A stretch of 5,029 nucleotides of DNA from assembly GCA_013696235.1 (NCBI GenBank), contig JACCYY010000047.1, positions 1 through 5,029 of the forward strand, given 5' to 3'. The notes under the pieces were generated by a model, which was not told the origin of the DNA, searched no databases, and was given only the letters and a program-made list of their open reading frames with translations. The position numbers and the translations under genes are program-made. Shown piece by piece: positions 1-5,029 of this stretch. The stretch is from Sporichthyaceae bacterium (GTDB lineage: Bacteria > Actinomycetota > Actinomycetes > JACCYY01). Position 1 is the first letter of the stretch, and each line of letters opens with the position of its first letter.

Positions 1-27
1 ATGGGAGAGGGGTGACAGCCTGCTCGC

Positions 28-624
28 GTGGTGCGGCGGGTGGTGCAGCTGGTGGCGTCGTGCGTGGTGCTGGGGATCGGGGTCGGCCTGCTGCTCCGAG
101 CCGCGCTCGGGTCAGACGGCTTCTCGACGTTGATCAACGGGATCTCGCTGGCCACCAAGATCGACTTCGCGGTCGTGAACTTGGTCGTCAGCGTCGTCCT
201 GGTGGGTCTGGCGTGGCTGCGCGGGGTTCGGCCCGGGATGGGGACGGTGGCGCAGCCTGTCGTGGTCGGCCTCACCGTGTCGATCATGCTCCGGCTGGTC
301 GACGAACCGGCCGGCGTCGGTGCCCGGATCGGCTTGCTCGCCGCGTCGTTCGGGCTGGTGGCGCTCGGCGTCGCGGGCTATCTCGGCAGTCGTACGGGCG
401 CCGGGCCGACCGAGGCCGCGGCGCTCGCGTTCGACCCCCCGGTGCCGTTCCGGTGGAGCTACAGCGCGGTGCAGGGCGTCGGTGCCCTGGTCGGCTGGCT
501 GCTCGGCGCGGACATCGGTCCCGGCACGATCCTCGTCGTGCTCGCCCTCGGCCCGCTCGTCGACCTGCTGCTCGCCCGCGTGCCTGGGCTCGACCGTGCC
601 GCCGTTCCGGCCACCGAGAGCTGA
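28..624 (+). CDS. YczE/YyaS/YitT-type integral membrane protein
   Basis: This 198-residue, very hydrophobic protein probably sits in the cytoplasmic membrane with six helices, roughly residues 5-26, 46-64, 72-92, 101-120, 145-160 and 166-185. The family call rests on the glycine-rich pattern GSDGFSTLINGIS (28-40), followed by the NLV helix, then RPGMGTV (68-74), and a second GPGTI (164-168) ahead of GPLVDLLL. The two halves look like copies of one three-helix unit. Length is close to Bacillus YczE (about 215 residues). The molecular role of this family is not established, and transport is only a guess from topology. The start is GTG at 28: an in-frame stop lies at 13-15, and 28 and 31 are the first usable codons. 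A purine-rich stretch GGAGAGGGG (4-12) lies 15 bases upstream, which is long, so a later GTG (31, 40 or 43) is possible. The gene is convergent with the next one and ends at a strong hairpin. Confidence 0.82.
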   Translation: MVRRVVQLVASCVVLGIGVGLLLRAALGSDGFSTLINGISLATKIDFAVVNLVVSVVLVGLAWLRGVRPGMGTVAQPVVVGLTVSIMLRLVDEPAGVGARIGLLAASFGLVALGVAGYLGSRTGAGPTEAAALAFDPPVPFRWSYSAVQGVGALVGWLLGADIGPGTILVVLALGPLVDLLLARVPGLDRAAVPATES

Positions 625-631
625 GGCCCCT

Positions 632-675
632 CGCACGCCACCTCCGCCGCGAGGACGCGGCGGAGGTGGGGTGCG
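632..675. terminator. 19-bp hairpin between convergent genes, likely bidirectional terminator
   Basis: Arms 632-650 and 657-675 are complementary over 19 base pairs with one mismatch (637 opposite 670), closing a six-base loop GAGGAC (651-656). The stem is almost wholly G-C. It starts 7 bases after the membrane-protein stop and ends 6 bases before the stop of the convergent small gene, so it can serve both transcripts. No T-run follows on either side, as is common for actinobacterial terminator hairpins; termination is therefore inferred from position and stem strength. Confidence 0.82.
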
Positions 676-681
676 GATGAC

Positions 682-900
682 CTAGACGTCGGTGTCGCGT
701 GCTGCCTGTCGCTCGTCCTGGCGGGCGTCCTGCCGCTCGTCCCGTCGGTCCTGCTGACGGTCTTCCTTGCGCTCGTCCTGACGGTCGTCCTGACGGTCCT
801 CGGCGCGGCGGTTGTCCTCTCGCCGCTCCTCGCGTCGGTCCTCCTGACGATCGTCCTGGAGACGTTCCTGGTTCCTGCTCTGGTCGGGCCGCTCGGTCAT
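682..900 (-). CDS. Small highly charged D/E/R/Q tetrapeptide-repeat protein, function unknown
   Basis: I do not recognise this 72-residue protein. By count, 27 residues are Asp/Glu, 21 are Arg/Lys and 11 are Gln, leaving almost no hydrophobic residues: one Leu, one Val and one Pro besides the start Met. From residue 33 to 68 it is nine in-register four-residue units of the form (Q/K/R)-(D/E)-(D/E)-R, so Arg falls at 32, 36, 40 and every fourth residue to 68. A similar block covers 15-29, offset by two residues. There is no signal peptide, membrane segment or Cys. It may be a charged helix or disordered. The ATG at 900 is supported by AGGAGGT at 907-913 with a 6-base spacer, one of the best ribosome sites in the window, which argues for a real gene despite the low complexity. 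It diverges from etfB and is convergent with the membrane-protein gene. A role as a nucleic-acid- or stress-associated protein would be speculation. Confidence 0.8.
   Translation of the reverse strand: MTERPDQSRNQERLQDDRQEDRREERREDNRRAEDRQDDRQDERKEDRQQDRRDERQDARQDERQAARDTDV
697..858 (-). repeat. Imperfect 12-bp tandem repeats inside the small charged-protein gene
   Basis: Read on the minus strand, codons repeat in groups of four, with variants of CAG GAC GAC CGT and CAG GAC GAG CGC. Nine consecutive groups lie at 697-804 and about four more at 814-858, with a two-codon shift between blocks. Exact longer matches include CGCTCGTCCTG at 710-720 and 770-780 on the plus strand. The repeats vary most at codon third positions and at D/E exchanges, so the protein pattern is better kept than the DNA. 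Confidence 0.75.
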
Positions 901-906
901 TGCAGA

Positions 907-913
907 ACCTCCT
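907..913 (-). promoter_or_regulatory. Ribosome binding site of the small charged-protein gene
   Basis: The minus strand reads AGGAGGT, then six bases (TCTGCA), then ATG at 900. The match to the 16S rRNA anti-Shine-Dalgarno sequence and the spacing are near ideal. This site fixes the start and rules out the long upstream extension of the same frame, which stays open to 1407 antisense to etfB. Confidence 0.85.
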
Positions 914-1118
914 GAGGAGCTCGAGAGGGGACACGCGCGTTGCGGTCTCCTCCGGGTCGAGCTACTGATGGTTGCCCCCACGATGCCCCTCCGCGCGGCA
1001 TCCGATCCGTTCTTGGCCCGGAGACCTACCTCACGACGCCGGTCTATGCGATGTGCGTCGCCGCGCACCGGGCTGGCAGGCTGGGACCGCTGGCGCGGCA
1101 GCCGGCGCAGATCACGAC

Positions 1119-1125
1119 GAGAGGG
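1119..1125 (+). promoter_or_regulatory. Probable ribosome binding site of etfB
   Basis: GAGAGGG lies 12 bases before the ATG at 1138. The spacing is long, but this is the only purine-rich run close upstream, and ATG 1138 gives the family N-terminus MKIAVCVKYVPD. Confidence 0.5.
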
Positions 1126-1137
1126 TGCTTGCCCACG

Positions 1138-1914
1138 ATGAAGATCGCTGTGTGTGTGAAGTACGTCCCCGACGCTGCCGCAGATCGCAGCTTCTCCGCC
1201 GACCACACGACCGACCGGGTCGGGTCGATCGGCATCCTCAGCGAGCTCGACGAGTACGCCGTCGAGGAGGCGCTCAAGATCCGCGAGGCCGGTGACGCCG
1301 AGGTGATCGTCCTGACCATGGGCCCGGATGGTGCCGAGACCGCGCTGAAGAAGGCGCTGCAGATGGGCGCGGACCGAGCGGTGCACGTGAGCGACCCGGG
1401 CCTGCACGGTGCCGATGCACCGGCGACGTCTCTGGTCCTGGCCAACGCGATCAGCCGGCTCGAGGTCGACCTCGTGCTGTGCGGCATGGCCTCCACGGAC
1501 GCGATCATGGGCGTCGTACCAGCCATGATCGCCGAGCGGCTCGGTCTCCCGCAGGTGACGCTCGCCGCCGAGCTGACCGTCGACGGCGGCGCCGTCCGCA
1601 TCCGGCGCGACGGCGAGGACGCGGTCGAGGAGATCGAGGCATCGCTGCCGGCCGTCGTGTCGGTGACGGACCAGATCAACGAGCCGCGCTACCCGTCGTT
1701 CAAGGGGATCATGGCCGCCAAGAAGAAGACGGTGGAGACCTGGTCACTGTCCGATCTCGACGTGGTGCCGGACCAGGTCGGTCTCGGCGCGGCGTGGAGC
1801 GCTGTCACCGAGGTGACCAGGCGCCCACCCCGGTCCAAGGGCACCGTCGTCACCGACGACGGTACGGGCGCGGCCCAGCTCGCGGACTTCCTGGCGGCGA
1901 ACCGCTTCGTCTGA
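1138..1914 (+). CDS. etfB: Electron transfer flavoprotein, beta subunit
   Basis: EtfB pairs with EtfA in the cytoplasm to accept electrons from acyl-CoA and other flavin dehydrogenases and pass them to an ETF:quinone oxidoreductase. At 258 residues it has the normal length. It opens with MKIAVCVKYVPD, followed by LDEYAVEEALKIRE (37-50) and the nucleotide-domain stretch ALQMGADRAVHVSD (73-86). Next come GMASTDAIMGVVPAMIAERL (116-135) and the beta-subunit signature around RRDGEDAVEEIEASLPAVVSV (156-176). EPRYPSFKGIMAAKKK (182-197) matches the recognition loop that docks partner dehydrogenases. In known ETFs this subunit binds AMP, or a second FAD in bifurcating forms; I cannot assign which from sequence alone, though a housekeeping type is likely in this lineage. 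The frame stays open upstream to 940, but ATG 1138 is the family start. It is followed by etfA after 73 bases, with no gene or strong hairpin between them. Confidence 0.96.
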   Translation: MKIAVCVKYVPDAAADRSFSADHTTDRVGSIGILSELDEYAVEEALKIREAGDAEVIVLTMGPDGAETALKKALQMGADRAVHVSDPGLHGADAPATSLVLANAISRLEVDLVLCGMASTDAIMGVVPAMIAERLGLPQVTLAAELTVDGGAVRIRRDGEDAVEEIEASLPAVVSVTDQINEPRYPSFKGIMAAKKKTVETWSLSDLDVVPDQVGLGAAWSAVTEVTRRPPRSKGTVVTDDGTGAAQLADFLAANRFV

Positions 1915-1987
1915 CGCCCTCCGGCTACGGCCCGTCACCGTCGCCCACCAGCCCTGACCCAGCAGCACGAAGGGAACCAGCCTCCTC

Positions 1988-2941
1988 ATGGCCGAGATCC
2001 TCGTCCTCGTCGACCACCTCGACGGCGCCGTCCGCAAGTTCACGACCGAGATGCTGACCCTCGCTCGCCGGGCGGGTGAGCCGTCCGCGGTGTTCGTCGG
2101 GAGCGGGTACGACGCAGCCGCCGAGACGCTTGCCCAGTTCGGGGCGGCCAAGGTGTACGTCGCGGATGCGCCTGACCTCTCCGAGTACCTCGTCACCCCG
2201 AAGGTCGAGCTGCTGGCCTCGCTCATCGCTCGGACCCAGCCCGCTGCTGTGCTGGTGCCGTCGACGCTCGAGGCCAAGGAGATCGCGGCCCGGCTCGCGA
2301 TCCGTACGGGCTCCGGCTTGATCACCGACGCGATCGACGTGAGCGCGGAGCTCGGGACGCAGCAGTCGGCGTTCGCCGGCTCGTACGTCGTCGACGCCAA
2401 GGTGACGACCGGCACGCCGATCATCGCGGTCAAGGCGAACGCGGTGACGCCCGAGACGGCGCCGTCGACACCCGCCGTGGAGGCGGTCGCTGTCGATCTT
2501 CCGGACTCGGCGAAGCAAGCCCGCGTGGTGAGCCGCTCCCCGCGCAAGCAGACCGGACGTCCTGACCTCTCCGAGGCATCCGTCGTCGTGTCCGGCGGTC
2601 GCGGCGTCGGTGGGCCGGAGGGGTTCCGGGTCGTCGAGGAACTCGCGGACGCGCTCGGTGGCGCGGTCGGTGCGTCGCGTGCGGCGGTGGACTCGGGGTG
2701 GTACCCGCACGCGTCGCAGGTCGGCCAGACCGGCAAGACGGTGTCACCGCAGCTCTACGTGGCGGCCGGCATCTCGGGCGCGATCCAGCACCGCGCCGGC
2801 ATGCAGACGTCCAAGACGATCATCGCGATCAACAAGGACGGCGAGGCGCCGATCTTCGAGATGGCTGACTTCGGCGTGGTCGGTGACCTCCACCAGGTCC
2901 TGCCCGCCCTGGTCGCGGAGATCAACCGCCGCAAGGGGTGA
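1988..2941 (+). CDS. etfA: Electron transfer flavoprotein, alpha subunit
   Basis: EtfA is the partner of EtfB and carries the redox FAD in its C-terminal domain. The protein has 317 residues, the usual length. The N-terminal domain begins [13 protein letters not shown] and runs to about residue 180, including [14 protein letters not shown] (91-104). The FAD domain follows, with [14 protein letters not shown] (199-213, Arg205), [11 protein letters not shown] (228-238, Arg231), [11 protein letters not shown] (244-253) and the alpha-subunit signature [17 protein letters not shown] (256-272) leading to IIAINKD (278-284) and PIF (288-290). All expected FAD-contact motifs are present, so it should be functional. 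ATG 1988 is chosen because it gives the standard N-terminus and has GAAGGGAA at 1969-1976 upstream. It is probably co-transcribed with etfB; the desulfurase follows 50 bases after its stop. No dehydrogenase or quinone oxidoreductase partner is in the window. Confidence 0.97.
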   Translation: MAEILVLVDHLDGAVRKFTTEMLTLARRAGEPSAVFVGSGYDAAAETLAQFGAAKVYVADAPDLSEYLVTPKVELLASLIARTQPAAVLVPSTLEAKEIAARLAIRTGSGLITDAIDVSAELGTQQSAFAGSYVVDAKVTTGTPIIAVKANAVTPETAPSTPAVEAVAVDLPDSAKQARVVSRSPRKQTGRPDLSEASVVVSGGRGVGGPEGFRVVEELADALGGAVGASRAAVDSGWYPHASQVGQTGKTVSPQLYVAAGISGAIQHRAGMQTSKTIIAINKDGEAPIFEMADFGVVGDLHQVLPALVAEINRRKG

Positions 2942-2982
2942 AGCCCGGACGCGCGGCGGGTTCGGATGGCGCGATCTACGCT

Positions 2983-2990
2983 GGAGCGGA
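2983..2990 (+). promoter_or_regulatory. Ribosome binding site deciding the desulfurase start
   Basis: GGAGCGGA sits just before ATG 2992; the GGAG core is 5 bases from the start codon. This supports 2992 over the in-frame GTG at 2938, which overlaps the etfA stop (GTGA). That GTG would add 18 residues (starting [11 protein letters not shown]) ahead of the family N-terminus. Confidence 0.65.
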
Positions 2991-2991
2991 C

Positions 2992-4191
2992 ATGCCCCAC
3001 TACCTGGATCACGCCGCGACCACCCCGATGCTGCCCGAGGCGCTCGAGGTGATGTCGGCACACCTGCGCGACCTCGGCAACCCGTCCTCACTGCACGCGG
3101 CGGGCCGGGCCGCCCGGCGCACGGTCGAGGAGGCGCGGGAACAGCTGGGGCGTGCCCTCGGTGCGCGACCGAGCGAGATCGTGTTCACCGGCGGTGGCAC
3201 CGAGGCGGACAACCTCGCGGTGAAGGGGCTCTACTGGGCCCGCCGGACGGCCGACCCGCGCCGCGTACGCGTGCTGGCCAGCGCCGTCGAGCACCACGCC
3301 GTCCTCGACCCGGTCGCCTGGCTCGGTGCCAACCAGGGCGCGCTGGTCGAGTGGCTGCCCGTCGACCGCCTCGGCCGGATCGACCTGCAGGCGTTGGAGA
3401 GCGCGATCGAGCGGGACCCCGAGTCGGTGGCCCTGGTCGCCGTGATGTGGGCGAACAACGAGGTCGGAACCGTCCAGCCCATCCGTGAGGTCGCGGCGAT
3501 CGCCGGCCCGTACGGGATCCCGGTGCACTCCGACGCCGTGCAGGCGGCCGCCCAGCTCGAGGTCGACTTCGGTGCCAGCGGCCTTGCCACGATGGCGGTC
3601 AGCGCCCACAAGATCGGCGGCCCGCTCGGCGTGGGTGCCCTGCTCGTCGGTCGTGACGTGACGGTCGAGCCGATCGTGCACGGCGGCGGGCAGGAGCGTG
3701 ACGTCCGCTCCGGCACCCTGGACGCACCCGCGATCGCCGGGTTCGCCGTCGCCGGCGAGATCGCGGCGGCGCAGCGCGAGGTCCAGTCCAAGCGCCTGGC
3801 CGGACTGCGCGACGACCTGGTCGCCGGCGTGACCGCAGCCGTCCCGGATGTGGTGCTCAACGGCGACCCCGGCCCGGAGCCCCACCGGCGGCTGCCGGCC
3901 AACGCACACTTCGCGTTCCCCGGTTGCGAGGGCGACGCGCTGCTCATGCTGCTCGACGCGAAGGGCATCGCCTGCTCGACCGGCTCGGCCTGCTCGGCGG
4001 GGGTGGCGCAGCCGAGCCACGTGCTTCTTGCGATGGGGCTGGACGCCGAGCTGTCCCGGTCCAGCTTGCGCTTCTCCCTCGGGCATACGTCGTCCGACGC
4101 GGATGTCGCGGCTGCGGTGGCGGCGATCGGCCCGGCGGTCGAGCGGGCTCGCAACGCTCGCGTGTCGGTGGAGGCGAGCCGACACCGATGA
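2992..4191 (+). CDS. iscS: Cysteine desulfurase, NifS/IscS family
   Basis: This PLP enzyme converts L-cysteine to alanine and holds the sulfur as a cysteine persulfide for transfer to acceptors. At 399 residues it has the standard length. Visible landmarks are [12 protein letters not shown] at the N-terminus, [15 protein letters not shown] (65-79) in the cofactor pocket, VEHHAVL (99-105) with His101 as the ring-stacking residue, and [12 protein letters not shown] (153-164). HSDAVQA (179-185) supplies Asp181 and Gln184, and [10 protein letters not shown] (204-213) the PLP-binding Lys207. [13 protein letters not shown] lies at 239-251. Cys334 within STGSACSAG (329-337) is the catalytic cysteine, and [16 protein letters not shown] (357-372) closes the fold. 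A second Cys, 328, lies six residues before it. The stop overlaps the mnmA start by ATGA, so MnmA is the most likely sulfur acceptor, as with adjacent yrvO-mnmA in Bacillus. No iscU, sufU or iscR is next to it, so iscS describes the family here and does not prove an Fe-S assembly role. Confidence 0.94.
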   Translation: MPHYLDHAATTPMLPEALEVMSAHLRDLGNPSSLHAAGRAARRTVEEAREQLGRALGARPSEIVFTGGGTEADNLAVKGLYWARRTADPRRVRVLASAVEHHAVLDPVAWLGANQGALVEWLPVDRLGRIDLQALESAIERDPESVALVAVMWANNEVGTVQPIREVAAIAGPYGIPVHSDAVQAAAQLEVDFGASGLATMAVSAHKIGGPLGVGALLVGRDVTVEPIVHGGGQERDVRSGTLDAPAIAGFAVAGEIAAAQREVQSKRLAGLRDDLVAGVTAAVPDVVLNGDPGPEPHRRLPANAHFAFPGCEGDALLMLLDAKGIACSTGSACSAGVAQPSHVLLAMGLDAELSRSSLRFSLGHTSSDADVAAAVAAIGPAVERARNARVSVEASRHR

Positions 4192-5029
4192 GGGTCCTCG
4201 TCGCGATGTCGGGCGGGGTGGACTCGGCGGTCGCCGCTGCTCGCGCCGTCGACGCCGGCCACGACGTCACTGGCGTCCACCTTGCCCTGGCTCAGAACCC
4301 GAAGTCGTTCCGTACCGGCGCTCGCGGGTGCTGCACGCACGAGGACGCCCGTGACGCCCGCCGCGCAGCCGACGTGATCGGCATCCCGTACTACGTCTGG
4401 GACCTCGCCGTGCGGTTCCGCGAGGACGTCGTCGACAACTTCGTGGCGGAGTACGCCGCGGGCCGTACGCCGAACCCGTGCCTGCGCTGCAACGAGAAGA
4501 TCAAGTTCTCCGCGGTGCTGGATCGCGCGCGTGCTCTGGGCTTCGACGCGGTGGTCACCGGGCACCACGCGCGGCTCGACAGCGGCCTGCTGCGCCGCAG
4601 CGTCGACCCGCTCAAGGACCAGTCGTACGTCCTCGCGGTGCTCACCCGCGATCAGCTCGCCCACGCGATCTTCCCGCTCGGCGCGTCCACGAAGGGCGAG
4701 GTCCGGGAGGAGGCTGCGCGCCGGGGCCTCGCGGTCGCCGAGAAGCCGGACAGCCACGACATCTGCTTCATCGCCGACGGTGACACAGCCGGTTTCCTGT
4801 GCGAGCGCCTCGGCTCGCTTCCCGGCGATCTTGTCGACACTGCCGGCGCCGTGGTCGGTTCCCACGACGGTACGTACGGCTTCACGGTCGGCCAGCGCCG
4901 CGGGCTGCGTCTCGGCGTTCCGGCCCCCGACGGGCAGCCCCGGTACGTCCTGTCGATCTCGCCGGTCGACCGCACGATCACCGTCGGGGCACGCGAGGAG
5001 CTCGAGGTCCACGAGATCGTCGCGATCCG
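4188..5029 (+). CDS. mnmA: tRNA 2-thiouridine(34) synthase MnmA (3' end outside the window)
   Basis: MnmA adenylates U34 of tRNA Lys, Glu and Gln with ATP and replaces the C2 oxygen with sulfur supplied by a cysteine desulfurase. The window holds 280 codons; full proteins have about 360-370, so most of the C-terminal beta-barrel is missing through truncation by the window edge. The ATP PP-loop SGGVDS is at 8-13. An [18 protein letters not shown] segment (45-62) with Cys48 and Cys49 is followed by [18 protein letters not shown] (90-107), TGHHARL (124-130), [10 protein letters not shown] (143-152), [10 protein letters not shown] (186-195) and [10 protein letters not shown] (231-240). Cys101 and Cys193 correspond to the catalytic Cys102 and Cys199 of E. 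coli; Cys98 stands where E. coli has Asp99. ATG 4188 overlaps the desulfurase stop. GGAGG at 4170-4174 lies 13 bases upstream, so coupled translation is likely. Confidence 0.96.
   Translation, partial: MRVLVAMSGGVDSAVAAARAVDAGHDVTGVHLALAQNPKSFRTGARGCCTHEDARDARRAADVIGIPYYVWDLAVRFREDVVDNFVAEYAAGRTPNPCLRCNEKIKFSAVLDRARALGFDAVVTGHHARLDSGLLRRSVDPLKDQSYVLAVLTRDQLAHAIFPLGASTKGEVREEAARRGLAVAEKPDSHDICFIADGDTAGFLCERLGSLPGDLVDTAGAVVGSHDGTYGFTVGQRRGLRLGVPAPDGQPRYVLSISPVDRTITVGAREELEVHEIVAI

Larger units (their letters stand above)
901..1137. other. Divergent intergenic region holding control signals for two transcripts
   Basis: This 237-base stretch separates the minus-strand small gene from etfB and must carry promoters for both unless etfB is read from elsewhere. 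I found no convincing pair of -35 and -10 boxes. TATGCG at 1045-1050 is a weak -10-like hexamer on the plus strand without a matching -35 at 16-18 bases, and TTGGCC at 1013-1018 is too far from it. No long inverted repeat, tRNA or riboswitch-like fold is apparent. The etfB frame stays open through most of it, but the translation of that part (rich in Pro, Arg and Gly) does not look like protein. Confidence 0.5.

Noticed and set aside
1..15. ATG GGA GAG GGG TGA as a tiny leader peptide or the end of an upstream gene
   Set aside because: Four codons at the window edge cannot be told from chance; the purines may simply be the ribosome site of the gene that follows.
12..680. Plus-strand frame overlapping the membrane-protein gene
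   Set aside because: Its translation is Arg/Gly-rich low-complexity sequence and it runs through the terminator hairpin; the other frame gives a coherent six-helix protein.
699..968. Plus-strand open frame of 89 codons opposite the small charged-protein gene
   Set aside because: It is the mirror of the repeat gene (Pro, Gly and Arg rich) with no ribosome site, while the minus-strand frame has an excellent one.
940..1137. 66-codon upstream extension of the etfB frame
   Set aside because: It starts at a TTG with no ribosome site, its translation resembles no ETF sequence, and ATG 1138 gives the exact family N-terminus.
901..1407. Upstream extension of the small charged-protein frame antisense to etfB
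   Set aside because: The AGGAGGT site places the start at 900, and the extension would run through the divergent intergenic region and the first third of etfB.
1924..1933. GGC-TACG-GCC mini-hairpin between etfB and etfA
   Set aside because: Only three base pairs; too short to be a terminator or regulator.
2944..2961. CCCG...CGGG inverted repeat after etfA
   Set aside because: Four pairs in GC-rich sequence is at chance level and unlikely to stop transcription before the desulfurase gene.
3231..5012. A 593-codon open frame on the minus strand opposite the desulfurase and mnmA
   Set aside because: Both plus-strand genes have complete family motifs. The antisense translation is rich in Arg, Ser, Ala and Pro with no recognisable domain, and long antisense frames are expected at this GC content.

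Overview
The window looks like ordinary chromosome from a high-GC actinobacterium. The third codon position is almost always G or C, GTG starts are plausible, and every recognisable protein has actinobacterial-style sequence. The order etfB-etfA-cysteine desulfurase-mnmA resembles the mycobacterial fixA-fixB-(two genes)-iscS-trmU arrangement, but here nothing lies between etfA and the desulfurase. Nocardioidaceae or a related family is a guess; the window holds no rRNA or other marker to settle it.

Layout. Positions 28-624 (+) encode a six-helix membrane protein of the YczE/YyaS/YitT type. It ends just before a long hairpin (632-675), which separates it from a convergent small gene (682-900, -). 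That gene encodes a 72-residue, extremely charged Asp/Glu/Arg/Gln protein built from four-residue repeats and has a near-ideal ribosome binding site. A 237-base divergent intergenic region (901-1137) precedes a plus-strand cluster that runs to the window edge: etfB (1138-1914), etfA (1988-2941), a NifS/IscS-type cysteine desulfurase (2992-4191) and mnmA (from 4188, cut off by the window end).

Function. EtfB and EtfA form the electron transfer flavoprotein heterodimer, which carries electrons from acyl-CoA and related dehydrogenases to the respiratory chain. The desulfurase removes sulfur from cysteine as an enzyme-bound persulfide. MnmA uses that sulfur to make 2-thiouridine at the wobble position of tRNAs for Lys, Glu and Gln. 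The desulfurase and mnmA overlap by four bases (ATGA), so they are probably translationally coupled, and the pair makes sense as a dedicated sulfur relay. Why the ETF genes travel with them is not evident from the sequence.

I see no mobile element, CRISPR array, RNA gene or defence-type cassette. The least explained item is the small repeat protein at 682-900; the rest is conserved housekeeping sequence.
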